Notes under the pieces: model-generated
Told to the model about the DNA's origin: nothing
The model's database searches: none
What the model saw: the letters and a program-made list of their open reading frames with translations, nothing else
Position numbers and translations under genes: made by a program
In this document: positions 7,497-13,783 of the stretch, one piece after another
How positions within the stretch are numbered: position 1 is the stretch's first letter
Layout of the letters: every line of letters begins with the position of its first letter
From: CAYSUS01 sp964434165
Lineage (GTDB): Bacteria; Planctomycetota; Planctomycetia; Pirellulales; Thermoguttaceae
NCBI GenBank assembly: GCA_964434165.1
Contig: CAYSUS010000148.1
Span: forward strand, 1 to 13,877
Length of the DNA stretch: 13,877 nt
Reading direction: 5' to 3'

Positions 7497-7810
7497 AGCT
7501 CCCCACTGGCTTTTTTTGCCCGGACGTTCTCCTCCATCAACTCGGCGATGACCTCGTTCTTCTGGACGAGTTTCGCTTCCAGGCGGGTGATCTTTTCGTC
7601 TCGGCGCCGCTCGTGACGGTCCGCATCCCCCTTCCGCTGGAAAGCCGCTTCGGCCTGGGCCAGTACTTGGGTGACCCAGCCATGGATCTGGCTCGGCTGC
7701 ACGCCCAGCCCCTCAGCCAGGGCCGACACTGGCTCCTTTCCAGACAGATGCCGCCGGACGATTTCAGCCTTATGTTGGGGGGTAAAGTGCCTTCGGGTTC
7801 CGTTGCTCAT
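7493..7810 (-). CDS. IS3-family transposase OrfA (105 aa)
   Basis: This is the DNA-binding half of the IS3 transposase, which recognises the terminal repeats. The ATG at 7810 is supported by GGAGG 8 bases upstream (complement of 7819-7823). Residues 8-50 match the transposase-8 type helix-turn-helix (RRHFTPQHKAEIVRRHL, then VSALAEGLGVQPSQIHGWV). Residues 72-98 form a leucine-zipper-like coil (ITRLEAKLVQKNEVIAELMEE) of the kind used for OrfA/OrfAB dimerisation. The last codons, GCA AAA AAA GCC, contain the slippery run, and the gene ends at TGA in the overlap with orfB. Confidence 0.9.
   Translation of the reverse strand: MSNGTRRHFTPQHKAEIVRRHLSGKEPVSALAEGLGVQPSQIHGWVTQVLAQAEAAFQRKGDADRHERRRDEKITRLEAKLVQKNEVIAELMEENVRAKKASGEL
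7510..7517 (-). promoter_or_regulatory. Programmed -1 frameshift site (A7G) in the IS3 element
   Basis: On the minus strand seven A residues are followed by G, read in the orfA frame as GCA AAA AAA GCC (codons 98-101). Slipping back one base makes the next codon AGC starting at 7511. That codon is in phase with orfB (7511 minus 7496 equals 15) and has no stop before it. A6G or A7G sites at this position are well known in IS3-family elements. Confidence 0.75.
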
Positions 7811-7835
7811 GGAATCTACCTCCGCTTGGGGCTAT

Positions 7836-7866
7836 GCTAACCCAAACGGCCGGAGATTCCAGTTCC
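7836..7866 (-). repeat. IS3 terminal inverted repeat, orfA side
   Basis: The complement of this stretch begins GGAACTGGAAT and carries GTTAGC 14 bases further in, matching the opposite end at 6283-6313 at 22 of 31 positions. It lies upstream of orfA, so it may also overlap the element's promoter. Confidence 0.65.
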
Positions 7867-7875
7867 AAGAGAGGC

Positions 7876-7905
7876 GGGACAAAGGGTTTTCGTCTCTGCT
7901 AGAAT
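7876..7905 (+). promoter_or_regulatory. Possible sigma70-type promoter for the PEP-CTERM gene
   Basis: TAGAAT (7900-7905) differs from the consensus -10 at one base and stands 18 bases after GGGACA (7876-7881), a weak -35. Transcription would start near 7912 and leave a leader of about 100 nt. It lies just outside the IS3 end, so the insertion would have spared it. This is a guess from pattern alone. Confidence 0.25.
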
Positions 7906-8010
7906 CGAACTCGTTCTGGCAATGGTTGTCAGCAAGCCGAGCCGATCGGCCCGGCAAGAAAGGCCTGTGCGGTAGATTTGTTTGTGCCGCTCGCTTTACG
8001 AGGTGAAACC

Positions 8011-9078
8011 ATGAGAAAGCCACTTGCCTGTCTGACCGTCACACTGATCGCGTTTGCCCTGATGAGCGCGCCCGCGAATGCGGCGTTGCTGACGCCGAGT
8101 GACCTGCATCCGCAAGCCCTGTGGGGCGGGTCGGCCGGAGGCGACGACAAGCTGATCTGGCCGGATGAGGTAACCGCTCTCGTCGATGGCGACCCCGCGA
8201 CGACGTGGACCTCCGGCAGTAACTATCAGCCGGCGATGGGCATCATGAGTCCGCGCCCGTTTGTCGTGCAGACGGTGACGGTCGTGGCGTCGAGTGATAG
8301 TCGCCCCGAGCGATCCGCCGGCACGATTGAAGTCATGACCGTGGGTAGCGCCGAGTACGTCAACTCGGGCCTGTCGGTCCCAAACACCCTGTCAGCGGGA
8401 GAAACCTGGACCGGCACGATTCCGGCGCAATACCAGGTGCCCCTTTCCGGAATTCGGCATAACGGTGGGCACCATGTCCACATGAATGAACTGGAGTTTC
8501 ACGGCTACGCCGTCGGGTCGGGCCTGATCGACATCACGGAACAGGGCATGCTCGTGACCGACCCCGGCAGCGAGGACCCGCCGGGGACGCTGACCAACGG
8601 TGTCCTCGAGACCACCGCGGAGGGTTACATCCATCCCGCGAACGGCGAAGACCACAAGATCGTCTTCGACTTCGGCGACGATCCGCAGGACGTCGCGTAC
8701 ATCGCGGTGAATCCGAATCAGTACTGGAAGCTGAACGAGGTGCGTTCCATCGGCGCGAACGGCAGCTATGACATCGACAGCATGGACACGTACAGCGACT
8801 GGGCGACAGGCAGTTACAGCCAGATGAGTGGCCAGGACAACCCCGGCCATTCATGGGTCGTCCTGCCGTTCAACGACGGCACCGGCACGGCGCTGACCGC
8901 GGCGGGCTTCATCAGCACGGACCACCACGGCGAGTTCTCGGAGGTCGTTCTGCTCGCAGTGCCGGAGCCGGTCGCAGTGCCGGAGCCGGCGTCGCTGACG
9001 CTGTCGCTGCTCGGCCTGCTCGGCCTGCTCGGCCTGCTGGCCGTCGGCGCCCTTCGCCGCTTGCGCCGAGACGGTTGA
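8011..9078 (+). CDS. PEP-CTERM sorting-domain protein with discoidin-like N-terminal region (355 aa)
   Basis: The ATG at 8011 follows GAGGTG (8000-8005) by five bases and begins a classic signal peptide (MRKPLACLTV through MSAPANA, cleavage near residue 24). An upstream in-frame start at 7978 lacks a good ribosome binding site and would bury the signal. Residues 55-166 resemble an F5/8 type C (discoidin-like) carbohydrate-binding fold: LVDGDPATTWTSGS (57-70), MGIMSPRPFVVQTVTVVASSD, and IRHNGGHHVHMNELEFHGY. Residues 180-315 are not recognised. The C-terminus is a PEP-CTERM signal: VPEP at 317-320 and again at 323-326, a leucine-rich membrane segment (about 328-347), then RRLRRDG. Such proteins are exported and processed by an exosortase, which is not in this window. 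The role is probably cell-surface or extracellular binding. A hairpin 14 bp after the stop may end the transcript. Confidence 0.88.
   Translation: MRKPLACLTVTLIAFALMSAPANAALLTPSDLHPQALWGGSAGGDDKLIWPDEVTALVDGDPATTWTSGSNYQPAMGIMSPRPFVVQTVTVVASSDSRPERSAGTIEVMTVGSAEYVNSGLSVPNTLSAGETWTGTIPAQYQVPLSGIRHNGGHHVHMNELEFHGYAVGSGLIDITEQGMLVTDPGSEDPPGTLTNGVLETTAEGYIHPANGEDHKIVFDFGDDPQDVAYIAVNPNQYWKLNEVRSIGANGSYDIDSMDTYSDWATGSYSQMSGQDNPGHSWVVLPFNDGTGTALTAAGFISTDHHGEFSEVVLLAVPEPVAVPEPASLTLSLLGLLGLLGLLAVGALRRLRRDG
8954..8989 (+). repeat. Perfect 18-bp tandem duplication encoding a doubled VPEP motif
   Basis: TCGCAGTGCCGGAGCCGG occurs at 8954-8971 and again at 8972-8989. It adds six residues in frame, so the protein has two overlapping PEP-CTERM entry motifs. 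Perfect identity suggests a recent slippage or duplication event. Confidence 0.9.
9007..9033 (+). repeat. Three perfect 9-bp tandem repeats encoding Leu-Leu-Gly
   Basis: CTGCTCGGC is repeated three times in frame and followed by CTGCTGGCC. It builds the hydrophobic part of the PEP-CTERM membrane segment. In-frame slippage here would change only the segment's length. Confidence 0.9.
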
Positions 9079-9092
9079 CCCCATCGCGCGGT

Positions 9093-9112
9093 TCCGGTCA
9101 AGCCGGACCGGA
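9093..9112 (+). terminator. Possible terminator hairpin after the PEP-CTERM gene
   Basis: TCCGGTC (9093-9099) pairs perfectly with GACCGGA (9106-9112) around a 6-nt loop, starting 14 bp after the stop codon. No T-run follows, so it is not a classical intrinsic terminator. Position is the main argument. Confidence 0.35.
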
Positions 9113-9184
9113 GCTTCAGCGCACGTCCGGATTCGATCGCGGTCCGGCTTCGTCGAGCGCCTGCTCGGCGTTCTCCGCGCCTCC

Positions 9185-9241
9185 GCGGTGAGCGCCTGCT
9201 CCCGATGGGTGGATGGCATTCCACGCCGAGGAATTCACCGC
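9185..9241. repeat. Inverted pair of GCGGTGA / TCACCGC in repeat-like intergenic sequence
   Basis: GCGGTGA (9185-9191) and TCACCGC (9235-9241) face each other across 43 bp, inside the longer CTCCGCGCCTCCGCGGTGA and TTCACCGCCAGGGCGCCAAGG stretches. Similar sequences recur between genes in many GC-rich genomes. Only this one degenerate pair is in the window. Confidence 0.35.
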
Positions 9242-9801
9242 CAGGGCGCCAAGGAGCGCCGAGGACGCCCGGACGATCCAGATTCATGCGGGGATCGTGT
9301 GGCAGGGGCAAGCGGGACCGCCAGAGCGGTCGGGTTTGCCCGTGCGAGGACGGACACGGGCATCGCGGCATTCCCGCAATTCCCAGACTGATCGCCGATT
9401 TCGCGGCCTCGCCCGTACGGCCGCACATCGACTGCGGTTCGCAACCGTGTTGCCTTGTCTTGTCCTGCCCCAAACGGGCCCCGCGAAATCTGTCAGGCAC
9501 CCGTTTTCCGGGCAAGCCGGCGCAGCCACTTGACTATCCCAAAAGCTTTGATTACGTACGCTAAAACGGTGCACGAGCTAAAGGAGAGTTTTCAACTGGA
9601 TATAGTGCGGCGCGACCATAGAGTCCATTCGGACCACGGGTTGCGGTGGTAACCCTCACATCGTGCGTTGTACCGAGACCCGTTGCCTGAATGAGGATGG
9701 GAGCCGACCACCCATCGCATGCACCGCGAATTCGGAGCCCTCGGGAGATCTGTGTTTGGGCCCCGCCCCCGCCGCGAACGTTAAGAGTGCCGTGGGTATT
9801 C

Positions 9802-9824
9802 TGCCGTCGAACGCGTCGACGGCA
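9802..9824 (+). repeat. Hairpin in the probable leader of the 1261-residue gene
   Basis: TGCCGTCG (9802-9809) and CGACGGCA (9817-9824) are perfectly complementary around AACGCGT. The structure ends 36 bases before the start codon, so it could affect translation or message stability. It does not cover the weak AGGA site at 9849-9852. Confidence 0.45.
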
Positions 9825-9860
9825 AATGGACAGGTTCACCTGGAACATAGGAATCAGCAG

Positions 9861-12800
9861 ATGCACACTGACCGGCCGAATGTCGTTGTAAGCGCGAAGA
9901 TCGTCGCTGCCGCCATCGCTTTGGTATGGGTGCTCGGGGGGCTGGCCGCCCCCGCGGGCGCGGCGCGGGGGCAGAACAAGGAAATCTACGTCGTGCCCAC
10001 CCCCGGCGAGATCCAGGTCGACGGCTCTCTAAACGACTGGGACCTGTCGGGCATGATCGAGCACTACGTCGTGCCCGAGACCAAGGCCACGCAGAGCGCC
10101 CGGATCGCGATGATGTACGATGAGGAGGCGCTGTACGTCGGCGGCATCGTGCGGGACAGCTCGCCGATGATGAACCGCCACGATCCGATGACCAAGCCCT
10201 CGCGGGCATGGAACGCCGACGTGTGCCAGATCTTCTTCGGGCTGGACCCCGACGAGAAGCAGCCGCTGCCCTACAGCAGCTTCAAGGCCGAGCACAAAGG
10301 CACCTCGCCGGTGGCGACGATGATGCTGTGGTACTTCACCGACCGGCAGGAGCCGTCGCTGGCGATGTTCCGGGGCATGGGTTTCGGCACGGCGTTGAAC
10401 CCGGACCTGCACGAGAACGGACACATCCCCGGCAAGCACTTCGACGCGGCGTACCGCAAGGGCGAGGATGGGCTGAGTTACACCTTCGAGTATCGCATTC
10501 CGTGGGAGGTGTTGTCGGTGAAGCGCGTGCCGAAGGCCACGGACACGCTCGCGGCATCGGTGGCCGTGTTCTGGAGCCGGCCTGACGGGCTGGAGACCGC
10601 GGGCGGCGCGTCCTGGGCGTGGAACGTGATGGCCGAGCCAGGCTTCCCCTTCCAGTCGTCCGCGGTCTGGGGCAGTATGAAGCTTACCGAGGAGGGCAAC
10701 ATCCCCCGCGAGTGGGTGACCGCCGACCTGCCGCCCGAGCAGCCCCTGCCGCTGGAGTTCACCTACGAGATGCCGCGGGAGGGCGAAGGCACGGTCCAAC
10801 TGTTCGATGAGAACAACCGGTCGGTGCGGATGCTCGTGGCCCAGCAGCGTCGGCCGGAGGGCGTCAACACCGAGCGGTGGGACGGGCTGGACGATGACGG
10901 CAACCCCCTGCCGCCGGGCACCTACACGTGGCGCGGGATCGTGCACGACCCGGTCGAGATGAAATACCGCTTCAGCGTGCACAACTCCGGCACCCCGCCT
11001 TACCCCACCGACGACAATACCGGCGGCTGGGGCGGCGATCATGCGAATCCGACGACCGTGCTGGCCATCGAGGATGGCATGATCCTAGCCTGGCACACCG
11101 CCGAATACGGTTGGGGCATCATCCGCACCGACCTGGACGGGGACAAGAAATGGGGCTCGAGCAACACGGCCGACTACCTGGCCAGCGACGGCAAGCGGTT
11201 GTACGTCGCCGGCGGCCATGGCTGGTCCTCCACGCCGGGCGTAAGGGTGCTCGACCTCAAGGACGCCCGGGCGCTGAACTTCCGCCCCGGCCTCCAGGCG
11301 CTGCCCATCCCGGCTGGCGGGGAAGGCAAGGACAACAAAGTCACGGGACTGGCCTGTGACGGTCAGTTGATCTACGTCGCGTACGCCGGGCGCGACCTCA
11401 TCGGGGTGTACACCCGCCAGGGCGATCTGAAGGAGACCTGGAAGGTCGAGGCGCCGCGCCGGATGGACCTGCGGCCGGACGGCTCGCTGGCCGTGATCAG
11501 CAACGGCCGGGTCGTCGCCGTCAAGGACGGGCGGGTCAGCGTGCTGGTCGACGGTCCGCTGGCTGAACCGCGCGGCCTGGCCGTCAACGACGAAGGGGAA
11601 ATCTTCGTCGCCCAGGCCGGCGACATCCAGCAGGTGCGCGTGTTCAATGCCGAAGGCAAGCGGCTGCGCACGGTCGGCAAGGCCGGCGGCCGACCGGCCA
11701 AGGGGCGCTACGACGCCTCGGGCATGTACATGCCCGGCGGCATCGACGTCGACGACCGCGGCCGCGTGTGGGTCGCCGAAACCACCGACGGGCCCAAGCG
11801 GATCAGCGTCTGGAACGCTGAAAACGGTGAAAATGTCGATGAGTTCTTCGGCTCCAGCGGCTACTTCGCGTACGGCCACATCGACCCGGCCCGGCCGAAC
11901 GAAATCTACGCCCACCACGTGCTGTGGACGATCGACTGGGACAACTACACCACCGAGCCGTATACCACGGTCTGGCGAAAGACCGCGCCGAACATGGTCT
12001 CGCCCGTCGCCCCGAGCGCTTATGTCAGCCACCCGCGCATGATCACGGCCGAAAACGGCAAGCAGTTCATGTACGGCAAGTGCTATAACCGGGACGTTGC
12101 GGTGTTGTCGATGCGGGACGGGGATCTGTTCAAGCCGATCCTGGCCATCTTCGAAGTGGACCGTCGCGGAGGACGCCGGCAGGACAGGGTGGACATCCCC
12201 GCGATCATGAACGACCCCGATCGCTTCCCCAAAGCCACCTACCTCTGGCAGGACGCCAATGATGACCAGATCGTCCAGCCGGACGAGGTCGCCCGCATGG
12301 GCTCGGCCCGTGAGTACCGCCAGATGTACCTGTCCATCGGCGAGGATCTGTCACTGTACCTGAACAAGGGCCTGCGGCTGAAGCCGGTGAAGGTCGTGGA
12401 TGGTCGACCGGTGTACGACTTCGCCACGGCCGAAAAGGTCCCCACGTGGCACGCGCCGATGCGTGACGGCTGTGTGTACTCGGGTTACGGCGCGCCGACG
12501 ATCGCGCGGATCGACCCCGAGACGGGCGAGAGACTGTGGCGCTATACCGGCATCACGAACTGGAAGAGGGCCCTGGGCAAGCCGCCGGTCGGCCCCGGCC
12601 GGCTGTGGGGCACAACCGGCCTGCTGGGCGTGGCCGGCGAATACGTGGGGTACATGGCCTACTTCGGCGTCAACCATCTCTTCCACACCGAAACCGGCGT
12701 GTACGTCGCGTGCCTGCTGGAGGACGGTCGGGTGAGTCTCGGCCGCGGCCCCTACCAGGGCCAGCCCGAAGGACAGGGCGGCAGCTTCGTCAAGCTCAAG

Positions 12801-13646
12801 CTCGACGGCGAGGACCGCTACTTCGTGATTCACGGCGGGCAGGACAGCCGGGTGTGGGAAGTGCTCGGCCTGGACACCGTCGAGCAGCTCACCGGCGGGA
12901 CGTACGAACATACCCCGGAGAAGGTCGCCACCGCCCGCGAGACCCTCGCCGAGTGGCAAGCGGCCAAAGCCGGGCGCGACGCCCTGGTCATCGTCCGGGG
13001 CCGCGGTGTCCTTGACGAGGCCCCGGCGGTCACCGGCGAAGTCGACGAGAACCGCAAGTTCCAGGCCCGCGCCGCCTATGACGCCGAGAACCTCTACCTG
13101 CATTACCAGGTCGCCACCCCGAGCCCGCTGACCAACGCCAAGCCGGAGCAGGAGTTGATCTTCCGCGGCGGCAACTGCCTGGACCTGCAAATCGCGACCA
13201 ATCCGCACGCCGATCCCGATCGCGAGGAGCCGGCGGCGGGCGACGTGCGCGTGCTGATCACCCGCCGCGACGGCAAGCCCTTCACGATGGTCTACCGCCC
13301 GAAGGTCGAGGGCTTCGACGGCGAACCGACGGTATTCCGTTCGCCCACCGGCACCGAGCCGTTCGACCGGATCAGCGCCACCGACCGCGTGGAGCTGGCA
13401 TACGAGAAGACCGACGCCGGCTTCACCGCCGTGGCCGCCATTCCGCTGGAGGTGCTCGGCTGGAAGCCGCAGCCCGGCCAGTCGGTCCGCATCGACATCG
13501 GCTACATCTTCGGCAACACGCAAGGCACACGCACGCTGGCCCGGGCGTACTGGTCGAACAACGGCTTCAGCGCCAACGTCGTGGACGACATCCCCAACGA
13601 AAGCCGTCTCGAGCCCGGCCAGTGGGGCGAAGCAGTGGTGAAGTAG
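9861..13646 (+). CDS. Secreted multidomain protein: CBM9-like, FlgD-like, beta-propeller, EF-hand-like loop, CBM9-like (1261 aa)
   Basis: The ATG at 9861 is preferred: AGGA lies 8 bases upstream, and a signal peptide follows (SAKIVAAAIALVWVLGGLAAPAGAA, cleavage near 35). The frame is open back to 9663, but that part looks non-coding. Residues 45-280 match the CBM9/DOMON-like pattern: IQVDGSLNDWD (51-61), ARIAMMYDEEALYVGGIVRDS (80-100), FEYRIPWEVL (209-218). Residues 296-372 look like a FlgD-type Ig domain (GTVQLFDENNRSVRMLV, WDGLDDDGNPLPPGTYTWRG). Residues 395-690 contain NHL-like propeller repeats (PRGLAVNDEGEIFVAQ 570-585, PGGIDVDDRGRVWVAE 625-640). DANDDQIVQPDE (798-809) fits a calcium-binding EF-hand loop. 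Residues 870-1010 hold further propeller-like strands. Residues 1045-1261 form a second CBM9-like domain (RAAYDAENLYLHYQV, FTAVAAIPLEVLGW). No catalytic motif is evident; a polysaccharide-binding or scaffold role is inferred. Confidence 0.88.
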   Translation: MHTDRPNVVVSAKIVAAAIALVWVLGGLAAPAGAARGQNKEIYVVPTPGEIQVDGSLNDWDLSGMIEHYVVPETKATQSARIAMMYDEEALYVGGIVRDSSPMMNRHDPMTKPSRAWNADVCQIFFGLDPDEKQPLPYSSFKAEHKGTSPVATMMLWYFTDRQEPSLAMFRGMGFGTALNPDLHENGHIPGKHFDAAYRKGEDGLSYTFEYRIPWEVLSVKRVPKATDTLAASVAVFWSRPDGLETAGGASWAWNVMAEPGFPFQSSAVWGSMKLTEEGNIPREWVTADLPPEQPLPLEFTYEMPREGEGTVQLFDENNRSVRMLVAQQRRPEGVNTERWDGLDDDGNPLPPGTYTWRGIVHDPVEMKYRFSVHNSGTPPYPTDDNTGGWGGDHANPTTVLAIEDGMILAWHTAEYGWGIIRTDLDGDKKWGSSNTADYLASDGKRLYVAGGHGWSSTPGVRVLDLKDARALNFRPGLQALPIPAGGEGKDNKVTGLACDGQLIYVAYAGRDLIGVYTRQGDLKETWKVEAPRRMDLRPDGSLAVISNGRVVAVKDGRVSVLVDGPLAEPRGLAVNDEGEIFVAQAGDIQQVRVFNAEGKRLRTVGKAGGRPAKGRYDASGMYMPGGIDVDDRGRVWVAETTDGPKRISVWNAENGENVDEFFGSSGYFAYGHIDPARPNEIYAHHVLWTIDWDNYTTEPYTTVWRKTAPNMVSPVAPSAYVSHPRMITAENGKQFMYGKCYNRDVAVLSMRDGDLFKPILAIFEVDRRGGRRQDRVDIPAIMNDPDRFPKATYLWQDANDDQIVQPDEVARMGSAREYRQMYLSIGEDLSLYLNKGLRLKPVKVVDGRPVYDFATAEKVPTWHAPMRDGCVYSGYGAPTIARIDPETGERLWRYTGITNWKRALGKPPVGPGRLWGTTGLLGVAGEYVGYMAYFGVNHLFHTETGVYVACLLEDGRVSLGRGPYQGQPEGQGGSFVKLKLDGEDRYFVIHGGQDSRVWEVLGLDTVEQLTGGTYEHTPEKVATARETLAEWQAAKAGRDALVIVRGRGVLDEAPAVTGEVDENRKFQARAAYDAENLYLHYQVATPSPLTNAKPEQELIFRGGNCLDLQIATNPHADPDREEPAAGDVRVLITRRDGKPFTMVYRPKVEGFDGEPTVFRSPTGTEPFDRISATDRVELAYEKTDAGFTAVAAIPLEVLGWKPQPGQSVRIDIGYIFGNTQGTRTLARAYWSNNGFSANVVDDIPNESRLEPGQWGEAVVK

Positions 13647-13680
13647 CCGCCGGCCCGGCCACCGCGCCCCGTCAATAACG

Positions 13681-13698
13681 GCTCTTCCGCGGAGGAGC
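13681..13698. repeat. Near-palindromic GC-rich segment after the 1261-residue gene
   Basis: GCTCTTCCGCGGAGGAGC is self-complementary apart from one T/G pair that can wobble in RNA. It starts 34 bp after the stop codon and could form part of a transcript end, but no T-run follows. Confidence 0.3.
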
Positions 13699-13730
13699 AA
13701 ACAGAAGACAGGCAGTTATGGATTGCCGAT

Positions 13731-13742
13731 TTGTTGCAACAA
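13731..13742. promoter_or_regulatory. Perfect 12-bp palindrome upstream of the sulfatase, possible operator
   Basis: TTGTTGCAACAA is perfectly self-complementary and lies 41 bp before the sulfatase start. The size and position would suit a binding site for a dimeric repressor. No regulator is in the window and no second copy was seen, so this is a guess. Confidence 0.25.
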
Positions 13743-13783
13743 CCACGCCTAGCTTTGTGCCGCCCTATCATCTTGGAGCTCCC

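Larger units (their letters stand above)
6283..7866 (-). mobile_element. IS3-family insertion sequence (about 1.58 kb)
   Basis: The element contains orfA (7493-7810) and orfB (6510-7496) in the typical IS3 arrangement, with a slippery A7G at the junction and inverted repeats at the two edges. The edges are set by a perfect 11-bp inverted repeat, GGAACTGGAAT at 6283-6293 and its complement at 7856-7866. A second block, GTTAGC, is exactly in register 14 bases further in. I see no target-site duplication next to these limits, so the true ends may lie some bases further out. The reading frames appear intact, so the transposase could be functional. The 196-bp tail after orfB is long for this family and rich in palindromes. 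Confidence 0.8.
9079..9860. other. 782-bp stretch without a convincing gene
   Basis: Short open frames on both strands here show no recognisable domain or good start. Visible content: a hairpin just after the PEP-CTERM stop; a CTCCGCGCCTCCGCGGTGA stretch facing TTCACCGCCAGGGCGCCAAGG, the type of intergenic repeat common in such genomes; a TGTCAGGCACC motif at 9491-9501 like those in REP-type repeats; a promoter-like TATAGT (9601-9606) without a good -35; and an 8-bp-stem hairpin (9802-9824) in the likely leader of the next gene. Confidence 0.5.

Noticed and set aside
6345..7616. 423-codon plus-strand frame
   Set aside because: It is antisense to the IS3 transposase, where the DD(35)E motif fixes the coding strand.
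7978..8010. Upstream in-frame start for the PEP-CTERM gene
   Set aside because: It has no good ribosome binding site and would place 11 residues before a well-formed signal peptide.
9530..9558. TTGACT with a downstream TACGTA as a promoter for the 1261-residue gene
   Set aside because: The -35 is good but no acceptable -10 lies at 16-18 bases, and the leader would exceed 290 nt.
9205..9574. Open frames of about 100-120 codons on both strands in the intergenic region
   Set aside because: They overlap each other on both strands, lack ribosome binding sites and show no recognisable protein features.
9663..9860. N-terminal extension of the 1261-residue protein
   Set aside because: The 66 residues look non-coding, contain a hairpin sequence, and would put the signal peptide in the interior.
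12351..13700. 449-codon minus-strand frame
   Set aside because: It is antisense to the C-terminal part of the 1261-residue gene and shows no domain.
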